Position numbers and translations under genes: made by a program
Assembly (NCBI GenBank): GCA_021780075.1
Contig: JAJXZL010000036.1
Coordinates: 62,001 to 126,000 of the forward strand
Origin: Acidobacteriota bacterium
GTDB taxonomy: Bacteria; Acidobacteriota; Terriglobia; Terriglobales; Acidobacteriaceae
Reading direction: 5' to 3'
Length of the DNA stretch: 64,000 nt
Part shown: positions 1 through 9,341 of the stretch, piece by piece
Layout of the letters: each line of letters begins with the position of its first letter
How positions within the stretch are numbered: position 1 is the first letter of the stretch
Notes under the pieces: generated by a model
Told to the model about the DNA's origin: nothing
What the model saw: only the letters and a program-made list of their open reading frames with translations
Database searches by the model: none

Positions 1-500
1 TTCGTGGCCGACCCACGAAGCACCCCATCCGTGGAATCCGCCAGAGCGGATTCCCGAGTAAGGCCTGCGAGGGGTGCGAGGCAAAGCCGAACCTCGGCAG
101 TTCAAATCTGCCCGTCCCGACCATTTAATCTCCACTGAAATCCTTCACCCAGTAAAAGTCTTCGTGGCCGATCCACGAAGCACCCCAATCGTGGAATCTG
201 CCAAAGCGGATTCCCGAGTAAGGCCTGCGAGGGGCGCGAGGCAAAGCCGAACCTCGGCAGTTCAAATCTGCCCGTCCCGACCATTTAATCTCCACTGAAA
301 TCTTTCATCTAGTAAAAATCTTCGTGGCCGACCCACGAAGCACCCCAATCGTGGAATCCGCCAGAGCGGATTCCCGAGTAAGGCCTGCGAGGGGTGCGAG
401 GCAAAGCCGAGCATCGGCAGTTCAAATCTGCCCGTCCCGACCATTTAATCTCCACTGAAATCCTTCACCCAGTAAAAGTCTTCGTGGCCGACCCGCGAAG
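1..500. repeat. 160-bp tandem repeat, three units plus a partial fourth
   Basis: The same block starts at 1, 161, 321 and 481, so the period is exactly 160 bp. The fourth unit breaks off about 20 bases in, and the array may continue left of the window. Each unit has two short hairpins: TTCGTGG paired with CCACGAA, and GGAATCCGC (or GGAATCTGC) paired with GCGGATTCC. These are followed by a tRNA-like 3' end and about 37 bases of spacer. Short open frames that cross the array on both strands are typical antisense-tRNA artefacts and are not called as genes. Confidence 0.9.
96..443 (+). other. three tRNA 3'-end fragments (T-arm, acceptor 3' strand, CCA)
   Basis: At 96-123, 256-283 and 416-443 there is GGCAG, the T-loop TTCAAAT, CTGCC, a seven-base acceptor strand CGTCCCG, discriminator A and an encoded CCA. 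The T-stem pairs perfectly. The 5' acceptor partner CGGGACG is not found upstream in any unit, so no complete tRNA is encoded here. A GAGG...CCTC pair just before the T-arm would fit a long variable arm (Leu, Ser or Tyr type), but the isotype cannot be assigned. The intact parent gene may lie left of base 1. Confidence 0.7.
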
Positions 501-560
501 CCCCCGCCCAGTATCCGATCATCCTTGCCTCTAGGCTCAAGCGAGTCGTTTCGCCAAAGG

Positions 561-592
561 AAAAGGGCCAGCCAAATTCGACTGGCCCTTGT
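561..592 (-). terminator. intrinsic terminator after the 659-2263 gene
   Basis: A strong stem AAGGGCCAG / CTGGCCCTT with a 10-base loop is followed on the minus strand by TTTTCC. It lies about 70 bases beyond the stop of the minus-strand secreted-protein gene. Confidence 0.75.
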
Positions 593-658
593 GAATATGT
601 GCCACACAGAGAGAGCTGAGAGTGGCAGCCCGCCACCGGGCGAAGCCACTTCACCCCT

Positions 659-2263
659 CTATTGCGTAACCACCTCGACGCACTCGCTCGCGGTGAGCGT
701 CCCAACAGTCTGGGTGACTGCTTCGTTCTCGTCACCCACCATGGTCGCAGACACTGTGTTGATGTGCTGGATACCATTGCAGCTCACGTCGCAGTCCCTG
801 TCGCTCGAGCAAGTATTGCCCACATTGCTCGACTTGCCGACACTACACGTCCCAGTGGTGCACTTTCCCGCGGTCGAAACGATGGCCGTAGGTGCTGCGC
901 AGAACTGTGCGTCAAACGTGCACTTGTAGTCACTGCCTCCCACGGTCAACGTCGTTGGCAAACCCCCGCAGGTCGTCGCGAGAATTAGAGGGCCAGGAGT
1001 GGGTGCGATGTTCCCAAATGCACTGTCGGTTAATGCCGAAAGAGTCAGATTCTCATCCGCCTTACTCGTGTTTGCGACGTCCACGTTGTATCTCAGGGTC
1101 GCACACACCTCCTGGTTGCTCCCGAAGCCCTTGGTTATCGTCGCCGTGCTCGGCGCATCACTCGAAGTGACCAGAACGCTGTTTGACTGGGTTGGGCCAA
1201 ATAGCGTGCCGCCAGAACCATGCCCCTTTACGGTCAGGATATTCGTCACATTTGCATTCTCGCCTTGGGTTACGATGAAATCACACGATCCAGTACCAGC
1301 CGCCGCAATCGTCATCCCTGGAGAACATGTATTCATGCCAGTCACGGTCCCGGCGGTTCCCGCTGCGCAAGCGGACGCGTACCCGGGGGCAGTGAAAACA
1401 TTGCCGTAAGCGGTATCGCAAATCTGGTCGATGAAGAGGCTGCCGAAGTTCGACGTGTTCGTGATCGCCACGTGATAGGTAACCTCGCCACCCTCCGGAC
1501 CTGCGTCACACGACACCTTTTTTTCTCCTGTGGTAAGAGTTGTATTGCAACTTTTCGCCACCGTCGCTGATGGTTGTTGAACCTCAATCGGCACAGTGAA
1601 CGTACTGTCGCAATTACACTTTGACGGAGCCCCTGGTATAGCTGCCGCCACCCACGGGTAAGAAGGCGAGGGGCTGACGCAAGACAGCGTTCCGCCGGGC
1701 TGCTGCCAGCTCGTGCAGTTCGGCAGGGTCAGTTTGTTGGTGCCCGCTGCCGCTTTGCACAGAACATTGTCGACCTCCACCGTAACGACCTGGTCATTGT
1801 TGGCGGTCGTGATATCGCCGCAGTTGTCCGGCGGCGGATCATTCTCTTCATATTGGGAAGTTCCCAGCTGTACCGTAGCACCCGTTGTGGTCGAGTTATG
1901 GAGGGGCGCAATGATGTTGTCTGCGCAGCTCCCTGTCAACGCGTCCCCCTGGCCGCCGGTCGCGAAATACATACCGATGTTTTCCCGGGCGGAGGCGGTT
2001 GTCGTCACATGAAAGTCGGCGACAAAGCTGAAGGTTGAGCCAGCCTGACAGCTGGTGATGGGAACTCCCGTGATGGATCTTGGATTGGTGGCATACGCGA
2101 TGCGCACATCGTTGGCTGTGCATTGCACGTTCTTGCCATACTCGTCCTTCAGACAATTCTGTGCGAATGCCGCCTGCAAAAGTCCCATTCCAAGGACGCC
2201 AATAAAGACAATGAAGAGAAGAAACCTGCCAAGACAGAGAGGGGAGAATTTCAAGTTTGACAT
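659..2263 (-). CDS. secreted cysteine-rich DUF11-like repeat protein
   Basis: Encodes 534 aa. The N-terminus (residues 1-35) is a signal peptide with a hydrophobic core and an AFA-Q type cleavage site, so the product is exported. The mature part is rich in Ser, Thr, Gly, Asn and paired Cys. At least two segments resemble DUF11/Ig-like surface repeats (TYHVAITNTSNFGSLF near residue 270 and LRYNVDVANTSKADENLTL near 390). A Cys-dense stretch sits near residues 455-500. No enzymatic motif was seen. The start is well supported by AAAGGAG just upstream of the ATG, and a terminator follows the stop. A surface or extracellular structural role is inferred; the exact function is unknown. Confidence 0.75.
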   Translation of the reverse strand: MSNLKFSPLCLGRFLLFIVFIGVLGMGLLQAAFAQNCLKDEYGKNVQCTANDVRIAYATNPRSITGVPITSCQAGSTFSFVADFHVTTTASARENIGMYFATGGQGDALTGSCADNIIAPLHNSTTTGATVQLGTSQYEENDPPPDNCGDITTANNDQVVTVEVDNVLCKAAAGTNKLTLPNCTSWQQPGGTLSCVSPSPSYPWVAAAIPGAPSKCNCDSTFTVPIEVQQPSATVAKSCNTTLTTGEKKVSCDAGPEGGEVTYHVAITNTSNFGSLFIDQICDTAYGNVFTAPGYASACAAGTAGTVTGMNTCSPGMTIAAAGTGSCDFIVTQGENANVTNILTVKGHGSGGTLFGPTQSNSVLVTSSDAPSTATITKGFGSNQEVCATLRYNVDVANTSKADENLTLSALTDSAFGNIAPTPGPLILATTCGGLPTTLTVGGSDYKCTFDAQFCAAPTAIVSTAGKCTTGTCSVGKSSNVGNTCSSDRDCDVSCNGIQHINTVSATMVGDENEAVTQTVGTLTASECVEVVTQ

Positions 2264-2672
2264 AGGACTTTCTCCTTTAGGATCAGATGCTTACCGTGAT
2301 CCAGCGGGCAGGAGGATTCGAAGAGCTTCGAACATGGGGCGACGTGCTCGGGGCGGCGTCAGGTCCGCTCCTCGGCCCCACAGGGGAGGTCGAATCTTTC
2401 CTCACCCTTACGTATCTCGATCTCTACGTAGAACAAGGTATTTAAGCAATCTGTAGATGGATAAACAAGTTACTTGTGGTTACTTCACAAAACCGCGGTG
2501 TTCCCATTCAAAAGCATGATAAACAAGGACTTGCATGCAAAGGTTCCCTGAAGCCATGGATAACTTACCAACACGCGGTTGATTCAAAACCAAAAATGGT
2601 GCTAATGTACGTCTCGCACGCAAGTTGCAGTTTTTCCCTTCCACCGTGCGGCTCGGTTCCAGAGAGGACGTC
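2264..2672. other. intergenic region between divergent genes
   Basis: These 409 bases separate the minus-strand secreted protein from the plus-strand regulator, so promoters for both should lie here. The stretch near 2440-2600 is AT-richer than its surroundings. I could not define a convincing -35/-10 pair, and I see no conserved gene. Confidence 0.4.
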
Positions 2673-3464
2673 ATGAATTCTGGATATGCCGGGATCTTTC
2701 GCTTCGGAGTGTATGAATTCGATCCCATCAGTGGGGATCTTCGAAAGCATGGGCTCTGTGTAAGACTCAGCCCACACGCAACCACCCTCCTTCGTGTGCT
2801 GCTCGAGCCACCTTTAAGAACCCATGCAAGAGATGAACTGCAGAAGCATCTTTGGCCCGGCCAGGTCTTTCTCGACTTTGAACACGGACTCAACAAAATC
2901 GTCCACTCGCTTCGAGAGGCTCTCGGTGATACAGGGACGAATGCACGCTTCATTGAGACCGTCTCAGGGATGGGGTATCGATTCATTCCGGATTGGCTTC
3001 ACGCAGACTCGCTCCCCACAAGCACGCTGTCTGGCCACACAGGCTATTCCATTGCAGTCTTACCCATCCGTGTCACTGGCTCAGGGGCAGAACCTCCGTT
3101 CCTGACCTCGCTGCTGACTTCAGATCTCACAGATGCGTTATCCGGGATTTCAGGTCTTCGCGTATTGGCCCAGGGAACGGTAAGGGGGCACAAGGAGTTG
3201 GACATCAATCCCCAAAATGCAGGACAAAGCATGGGAGTTCGTGCCGTGCTCGCGGGCGAATTGATCCTGTTTGAATCCGAGTTCTCCCTTCGAATGGAAC
3301 TGATCGACGTGTCCGATGGTGCGCAACTTTCTGCAGCCTACGTCGAAGGGCCGCGCAGTGAGCGACAGCACGTCGAGAGAGAGATCGGGGAGGAAATCCT
3401 GCGCCAATTGAGACCTGCTCTGCTCGCACTTCTCGATCCAGCGCTTGATGCTGTCCACAACTAA
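2673..3464 (+). CDS. ToxR/CadC-type winged-helix regulator with TolB-like domain
   Basis: Encodes 263 aa. Residues 10-100 are an OmpR/ToxR-type winged helix: FRFGVYEFDPISGDLRKHG, then the recognition region HGLNKIVHSLREALGD and the wing FIETVSGMGYRFIP. From about residue 125 comes a domain resembling the N-terminal TolB/FlgO-like part of acidobacterial regulators (SIAVLPIRV, LTSDLTDALS, VRAVLAGELI, LIDVSDGAQLSAAYVEG). Family members often continue into TPR repeats. This one stops after the TolB-like part and has no evident transmembrane helix, so it may be a soluble short form. The ATG at 2673 is chosen over an upstream in-frame start because AGAGAGG lies 5 bases before it. The ligand and targets are unknown. 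Confidence 0.75.
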   Translation: MNSGYAGIFRFGVYEFDPISGDLRKHGLCVRLSPHATTLLRVLLEPPLRTHARDELQKHLWPGQVFLDFEHGLNKIVHSLREALGDTGTNARFIETVSGMGYRFIPDWLHADSLPTSTLSGHTGYSIAVLPIRVTGSGAEPPFLTSLLTSDLTDALSGISGLRVLAQGTVRGHKELDINPQNAGQSMGVRAVLAGELILFESEFSLRMELIDVSDGAQLSAAYVEGPRSERQHVEREIGEEILRQLRPALLALLDPALDAVHN

Positions 3465-3538
3465 GACTGGCGGGGGCCCCGGTCCCAGTAAGCTTTCCAA
3501 ACCCATTGGTGGAAATCGTCAGGGAGAACAGAACCCAT

Positions 3539-4069
3539 ATGAACCAACTGGGAAAGACGATGCTGCGTGTGGCGCTGGCGGCGCTGGGCCTGTTGATGGT
3601 GCCGTTGGTGGCATCGCGGATCGTGGACGGATGGAACTGGAACCCGGGAGGTTTCGTGTTCCTGTATGTCCTGTTCTTCGCGGCGGGAATGACGTATGCG
3701 CTGATCGCGAGGAAGATGGGCGTGTGGTCGTACAAGGCGGGCGTTGGTGTGGCGCTGTTTGCCGGGTTCGACCTGGGATGGTTCAACATGGTCCATGTCG
3801 CCGACTCGGGCAATCCGGCCAACCTGGTGTACTACAGCGTGCTCGCAGTGGGAGGCGTTGGGGCCTGGCTGGCGCGGCTGAAGGCGCGAGGGTTGGCCCG
3901 CACTTTGTTCGCGATGGCGGCGACGCTTGCGCTGATTGCCGTGATGCTGCCTTCAGGCGCGCCACCCGACCTCGCGCGAAATATGGTGATCATGCATGCT
4001 GGCGTCGTCGTGTTGTTCACCGCCTCAGGTCTGCTGTTCCGGCACGCGAGTCTGGCGGAATTAAAGTAA
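3539..4069 (+). CDS. small integral membrane protein, function unknown
   Basis: Encodes about 176 aa with roughly five hydrophobic helices (ALAALGLLMVPLV, FVFLYVLFFAAGMTYAL, AGVGVALFAGFDLGW, LVYYSVLAVGGVGAWL, TLFAMAATLALIAVML, plus a C-terminal one). I do not recognise a family or catalytic motif. It follows the ToxR/TolB-like regulator on the same strand with a 74-base gap, so co-transcription is possible. The start is taken at the ATG at 3539, after AGGGAG. TTG at 3506 or GTG at 3509 would add 10-11 residues. Confidence 0.6.
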   Translation: MNQLGKTMLRVALAALGLLMVPLVASRIVDGWNWNPGGFVFLYVLFFAAGMTYALIARKMGVWSYKAGVGVALFAGFDLGWFNMVHVADSGNPANLVYYSVLAVGGVGAWLARLKARGLARTLFAMAATLALIAVMLPSGAPPDLARNMVIMHAGVVVLFTASGLLFRHASLAELK

Positions 4070-4195
4070 GACCGAGGACGAGTGGCCAGCGGCCAGAGGA
4101 AGCAAGGCAGGTTCTCCCACAAAGAATGAGTACCCCAGGCGCCTCGCATTGGGGCATACGGGATCAGCAGGGGGAAACCACAAACCTCCCAGCCA

Positions 4196-4394
4196 CTTCA
4201 AAAATTCCTCCGCCCAATTTGCAGGGTATTTCTCCGCTTAGGCGCACAATGGAAAGTGTGTCGGAAATCCGCAACCGGCCCATGCCGTGCCAGTCGGATC
4301 ACGGCCCCCTGATTCGTGGACGGGTACCCCCCCTACCCCCCCCCACCCCCCCTTTGAAAAGGATTTGCGGTTTTCCACAAAAAGTTTGCAGATC
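4196..4394. repeat. dispersed ~199-bp element, copy 1 (C-tract strand)
   Basis: Nearly identical in reverse complement to 50120-50318. Shared landmarks in order: CGCCCAATTTGCAG, TCTCCGCTTAGGCGCACAAT (the other copy reads TCGGCGCACAAT), AAAGTGTGTCGGAAATCCGC, CCGGCCCATGCCGTGCCAGT, a long C-tract near 4326-4352, then GGATTTGCGGTTTTCCACAA and AGTTTGCAGAT. There is no open frame and no terminal transposase. The minus strand has several long G-runs with G-quadruplex potential. This element fills most of the gap 4070-4497. Confidence 0.8.
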
Positions 4395-4497
4395 ATTTCG
4401 CAGTGCGCCATCCGGTGCGCCGCCGCAGCCCGCAATCATCGCTGCAAACGGGCACACCGCAGCCTTCGCTTGCTATGGATTCGGTTTTGCGCAGATT

Positions 4498-4995
4498 CTA
4501 CGACGGAAACAGAGAGCCCGTGGTGGTTTGCAGGCTCGTCATGCGCGGGCGGCGGCGCGGAGGCTGTGGCTGCGGCGCGGTCAGCATGCCGACAATCTCG
4601 CGCAGCTCAGCGCGGGCGCTGCCAATAGTGGCGGCAACCGTATCGCGGCGTTGAGGCGATTCATTGGAAACAGGCGGAAGTGCCGGTTCCGGGGCCACCT
4701 GGCGCACCTGCACCAGTGCCTGCCGCGCGCCCGCCAGCGTGTAACCCTCGGCGTGAACCAGCCGCTTGATTGCAAGCGCTGTCTCCACGTCGCGCCGCCG
4801 ATAGAGCCGCTGTCCCGTTCCGCTCTTGTTGGGCTTGAGCTGCGGAAACTGCGTCTCCCAGAAGCGGAGCACGTAGGTCTCTACATTGCAGATGCGCGCC
4901 ACATCCCCAATCTTGAAATAGAGGCGATCGGGGATCATCGGCTGGTCGTTCTCGCCATTCCGCGAAACGCGCTTCTGGGAAGATTGTGTGGGCAT
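4498..4995 (-). CDS. MerR-family transcriptional regulator
   Basis: Encodes about 165 aa. Near the N-terminus is a MerR helix-turn-helix (YFKIGDVARICNVETYVLRFW) and wing (SGTGQRLYRRRDVETALAIK), followed by LVHAEGYTLAGARQAL, the start of the dimerisation helix. The C-terminal half is short, Pro/Arg-rich and lacks the Cys ligands of metal-sensing MerR proteins, resembling the short acidobacterial MerR proteins. ATG at 4995 is preferred over an in-frame start at 5034, because a hairpin (5008-5033) sits between them. There is no good Shine-Dalgarno sequence. The effector is unknown. Confidence 0.8.
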   Translation of the reverse strand: MPTQSSQKRVSRNGENDQPMIPDRLYFKIGDVARICNVETYVLRFWETQFPQLKPNKSGTGQRLYRRRDVETALAIKRLVHAEGYTLAGARQALVQVRQVAPEPALPPVSNESPQRRDTVAATIGSARAELREIVGMLTAPQPQPPRRRPRMTSLQTTTGSLFPS

Positions 4996-5007
4996 AGCCA
5001 ATAAGAA

Positions 5008-5033
5008 TGAGCCCCCCATCGATGCGGGGCTCA
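5008..5033 (-). terminator. hairpin between the OYE gene and merR
   Basis: TGAGCCCC (5008-5015) pairs with GGGGCTCA (5026-5033). On the minus strand it is followed by TTCTTATT. It can terminate the upstream flavin-oxidoreductase transcript or attenuate read-through into the MerR gene, whose ATG starts 13 bases further on. A second small hairpin, CGGCGA/TCGCCG, lies at 5095-5111. Confidence 0.55.
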
Positions 5034-5147
5034 CTCCTTAGACGCAGTATAGGCCACTATTTGCACTCTTTGTGTTGCAATATAGGCACTCCCCCGGCGA
5101 TTCTTTCGCCGTGAGTGCAGCGGCGGGCAGATCCACTCCGCCAGTTT

Positions 5148-6260
<1,113 letters not shown>

Positions 6261-6371
6261 ATTGATAGGCCTTGCACACAGTCTGGAATCGAAACGGCTA
6301 TCTGGATAGATGACGGAGAGCGGGAATGGATGCAAGGGTGCCGCGTGGTCGTGCACGTCTTATGCTGAGGT

Positions 6372-6400
6372 CGCGGCGATCCGCTGAGGAAATCGCCGCG
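6372..6400 (-). terminator. possible terminator after yceI
   Basis: CGCGGCGAT (6372-6380) pairs with ATCGCCGCG (6392-6400). It lies 41 bases past the yceI stop on the minus strand. There is no U-tract, so it is only a candidate end of the seven-gene operon. Confidence 0.4.
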
Positions 6401-6440
6401 TCGAATGCTTCACTCGCTCGGGCAAGCGTGCGATCTGCCA

Positions 6441-7019
6441 TCAGCTTGCGGGATTCAGGTGCCCGGTTAACGTCAGATCAATGCCGACCTCTTTCGCCAC
6501 CTTGAGGAATAAAATGCTGGGATCCTTGAGCCCCCACTTCACAAAGGGAACACTGAAGTGCGTCTTGGCTGTGCAGTTGGGGCCGTCGATGTGGATCTGC
6601 ATGGGCACGGTCATGTCATGCGGTGTGCCGTGGAGCGTGAAGACGCCCGTAACCTGAATGGTGGAATCGCCCGAGGCCGCGATCGTACCCTGATAGCTTT
6701 GCGGCACGAAGGAGACGTCAGCAAAGTGCGCGGCGTCCAGCACCTCGGTGGTCATCTTGTGATCGCGGTTCTGGTTGCCCGAGTTGCCGCTGCCTGCCGC
6801 AACAATAATGGAGCCTGAGATTTTCGGCATGCTGCGATCAAAATCGACCATGCCGCTCTGCACATGGAATGTGCCATGCGTGCCGTGATCGGCACCGCCC
6901 AGAAAAAACGCCACCTGGCTTGCATCCGGATTGATAGTGAAGGTCTGGTGCTGGGCAAACGCGCCCGGCGCGAGAACAAGCGGAAGAATGGCAAGAATGG
7001 AATGTGCGATGGTCTTCAT
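6441..7019 (-). CDS. yceI: periplasmic YceI-family polyisoprenoid-binding protein
   Basis: Encodes 192 aa. It has a cleavable signal peptide (ILAILPLVLAPGAFAQ), then a YceI lipocalin-like beta-barrel: FTINPDASQVAFFLGG, DRSMPKISGSIIVAA, FADVSFVPQSY, VTGVFTLHGTPHDMTVPM, SVPFVKWGLKDPSILF. YceI proteins are known to bind long polyisoprenoids (a Thermus homologue was crystallised with one). It is the last gene of a seven-gene operon whose first gene is a polyprenyl synthase, so carrying a product or quinone precursor of that enzyme is a reasonable inference. Its ATG overlaps the preceding TGA (ATGA), and CAGGAG precedes it. Confidence 0.88.
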   Translation of the reverse strand: MKTIAHSILAILPLVLAPGAFAQHQTFTINPDASQVAFFLGGADHGTHGTFHVQSGMVDFDRSMPKISGSIIVAAGSGNSGNQNRDHKMTTEVLDAAHFADVSFVPQSYQGTIAASGDSTIQVTGVFTLHGTPHDMTVPMQIHIDGPNCTAKTHFSVPFVKWGLKDPSILFLKVAKEVGIDLTLTGHLNPAS

Positions 7020-8944
7020 GGTTTGACTCCTGAGGGGATGTGCTGCTCATTACTTGGATGCGGCTTGGCCACGTTCTGTGACAGCCAAAGGCCGATAGAT
7101 GCAACCTGTCTTCCAGTCAGATATTCATGACCCGCCATGTCTGTACCCGGAATGCCGAAGCGGGCAATTTCCTCCAGCCGATTCAGGCGAACCTCCGGCC
7201 TATCCGCCGATGGAAGATAGAAGAACGGCCCCATTGTGAGATCAGTCGGCAGCCTTTTGAAGCTGGCCTGCCACGTTGCGCGCGTCTTTCCGTCGCGGCT
7301 GTGGCAGGTGGCGCAGTAGTGCTGGTAGAGTTGCTTGCCACTGCCGGCGTTTGCACGCGCCACTGCGGCTGCAGAGGGTCGCCAATCTTCCTGCGCCGTG
7401 ATGTGCTCCTGTGCGCCGGGTCCACGCAGGCTCTCAAGATACGCTACCAGATCATCGCCGCGCTGGTCGCGAAACAAAAACGCATACGAGGGCATTGCGG
7501 AGGCTCCGCTCACCTCGGCAGGATTGAAAAAGTGCATCTTGAGCCAAAGCGGCGAGCGGCGCACGCCGACCTCCGCAAGATCAGGACCCTGACGGCGATT
7601 GCCGATGAGCGGCGGCTGCTCGCGATGCAATGCATCCAGGCTCTCCACCGGGCCCCACATCAGTACATCGCGCGTATGGGGGCGCACATATTGGGAGTGG
7701 CAGTTGATGCAGCCCTCGGAGATGTACACGCGGCGACCGCGCTCCACCTGCGAGATCGGTGCGGAGGCATGCGCAGGAGGATGGACCCGCTCGATACCAA
7801 AAGCTGCGAGCAGGATGGCTCCCACAAGTGCAATCTCGCGGGTGCGCGTGCGCAAAAGCTTGAGGAGCCACGGCAGCAGTACAACAGATCCCGCAGCGGC
7901 CACAAATCCGGACGGAACGTGCCCAAGGTTCTGCGCCATGCCGATGCCCAGAGCCGAGGCAATCCAACCGGCAATGGCATAGAGCCAGCCTGCTTGGCGA
8001 CCGCGCTCCGCAATCGATGTCGCCGACGATAGCAGCGAGGGATACGCCACCAGTGCAACCGAGTAGAGCGAGACACCGATGGGATAAAGCATCGACGCAA
8101 GCAATACGCGCGTGGGATCAAGCAGCAGCAGGCAGGCGCAGGCGAGCATAAAAAATGCCGACGACAGAACAAGGGAAAGCCCGCGGCGCCGCAACAGGTA
8201 CGCGCTCCCCAGCGCAGCGCAAAGATGCAGAACACCATTGGTCCACAGATGTGCCGTGCCCTGCCATGTGCCGGCCTTCAATGATGCCGTGTGCTGAATA
8301 ATGAAGAACGCGGCGGAGTCCAGCCATACCAGTGCGGCAAAACCGGCCACGATAAATGCGAACGGAAATGTCGATGCCTTGTCTGCAGCAGGCTCTACAG
8401 GCGACGTTGCAATCGTGCGCGGCGTGATGCCGATGCCCGCCAGGCAGAGAAGGCACGCTGCAATCGCATGCACCAGAGGCTGCGCAGCAAAGAACGCGGG
8501 AACGTTGCACAGCAGATAGCCAACACCTGTTCCAATACCTACTTTGAAGATCTGATTCTTCCCTCCGCACCATTGGCCAAGATGCGTGACCAGCGTGACG
8601 GTAAGCATGCCGAGACCCGCGCCAATCAGCAGCGCCACGGCAATGGCCGTACCGCGGCCAAGCGGGAGGAGTGTAAAAAGAGCTGCTGCGCCAGAGGCCC
8701 CAAGTCCAAGGCGAAGACGCAGAACCGGCGACGGCCACAGCGTGATGCGCGGTGTGAGCAGGCTCAGGAGAATGCCGCCCGCGGCCATGGCGGCCATCAC
8801 AGACTTCAGTTGCGTGCCCGCGATGCCAAGCGCATCGAGGCGGTTGAGAAATGCGAACTGCGCAAAAATCAGGAAATAAATATAGGTAATGGCCACAAGG
8901 CTCGCGCCCTGCCAGCCGGAGTCGCGCAGCTTACCGGTCCACAT
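7016..8944 (-). CDS. MFS-like membrane domain fused to CcoO-like and class-I cytochrome c domains
   Basis: Encodes 642 aa. Residues 1-390 hold about 12 hydrophobic helices in a transporter-like (MFS-like) arrangement. Next is a region closely matching the periplasmic domain of cbb3-oxidase subunit II (CcoO): RRVYISEGCINCHSQYVRPH with heme motif CINCH at 412-416, then RRQGPDLAEVGVRRSPLW and the Met-ligand region SAMPSYAFL. A second cytochrome c domain carries CATCH at 544-548, with GTDMAGHEYLT supplying a candidate distal Met. So it is a predicted diheme, membrane-anchored periplasmic electron carrier. The ATG overlaps the previous gene by 14 bases, and its TGA overlaps yceI. A transporter-CcoO-cytochrome fusion is unusual: normal CcoO has one membrane anchor. 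Confidence 0.8.
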   Translation of the reverse strand: MWTGKLRDSGWQGASLVAITYIYFLIFAQFAFLNRLDALGIAGTQLKSVMAAMAAGGILLSLLTPRITLWPSPVLRLRLGLGASGAAALFTLLPLGRGTAIAVALLIGAGLGMLTVTLVTHLGQWCGGKNQIFKVGIGTGVGYLLCNVPAFFAAQPLVHAIAACLLCLAGIGITPRTIATSPVEPAADKASTFPFAFIVAGFAALVWLDSAAFFIIQHTASLKAGTWQGTAHLWTNGVLHLCAALGSAYLLRRRGLSLVLSSAFFMLACACLLLLDPTRVLLASMLYPIGVSLYSVALVAYPSLLSSATSIAERGRQAGWLYAIAGWIASALGIGMAQNLGHVPSGFVAAAGSVVLLPWLLKLLRTRTREIALVGAILLAAFGIERVHPPAHASAPISQVERGRRVYISEGCINCHSQYVRPHTRDVLMWGPVESLDALHREQPPLIGNRRQGPDLAEVGVRRSPLWLKMHFFNPAEVSGASAMPSYAFLFRDQRGDDLVAYLESLRGPGAQEHITAQEDWRPSAAAVARANAGSGKQLYQHYCATCHSRDGKTRATWQASFKRLPTDLTMGPFFYLPSADRPEVRLNRLEEIARFGIPGTDMAGHEYLTGRQVASIGLWLSQNVAKPHPSNEQHIPSGVKP

Positions 8945-9341
8945 CAGCCAACCATCCCTGGCGCAAACCTACTGCCTGAATCAACACACAAGCACCGTCA
9001 AAGAACGCAATGGTCAGCCAGCCCGAACCAAGAGCTCCAGCAGTGACCCTGGCAAGAATGAAGGCCGCGACAGAACAGCGCACGATGGCCGTGACAATCC
9101 ACAAGGTCTCAAGCCTTGACGCACAGCCGCCGCGCACAACAAGCATTGCGCCGTAGATGTACGACAATCCAACAGCGAAAACAAAGGCTCCAATAAACGA
9201 CAGGAAGGGAAGCGCGTCCGTGGGCACCTGCAGGCCCATCAAGCCAAGCGCCAACGCCGGTTCGACAATCAGGAATGCGCCCGTAAGAGAATCGGAAACG
9301 CCAGCGGCCAACTGATACGTCAGAAGGATGGGATGCTTCAT
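8931..9341 (-). CDS. small four-helix membrane protein of the oxidase-like operon
   Basis: Encodes about 136 aa (MKHPILLTYQLAAGVSDSL...) with about four transmembrane segments: SLTGAFLIVEPALALGLM, ALPFLSFIGAFVFAVGLSYI, LWIVTAIVRCSVAAFILA and WLTIAFFDGACVLIQAVGL. There is no heme-binding or catalytic motif. The ATG at 9341 forms ATGA with the TGA of the oxidase-like subunit upstream, and the 3' end overlaps the cytochrome fusion by 14 bases, so it is translationally tied to both. I infer an accessory or structural subunit of the same membrane complex; I do not recognise the family. Confidence 0.75.
   Translation of the reverse strand: MKHPILLTYQLAAGVSDSLTGAFLIVEPALALGLMGLQVPTDALPFLSFIGAFVFAVGLSYIYGAMLVVRGGCASRLETLWIVTAIVRCSVAAFILARVTAGALGSGWLTIAFFDGACVLIQAVGLRQGWLADVDR

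Noticed and set aside
74-649. Short open frames on both strands across the tandem repeat (e.g. MVGTGRFELP-type)
   Set aside because: These are the classical spurious frames antisense to tRNA 3' ends, and their length follows the 160-bp repeat. No SD or codon signature.
2480-2986. 168-aa minus-strand frame upstream of the secreted protein
   Set aside because: Overlaps the ToxR/TolB regulator antisense and shows no conserved motif.
4326-4352. Long C-tract as a phase-variable homopolymer
   Set aside because: It is outside any gene and is part of the dispersed element, so slippage would not switch a reading frame.
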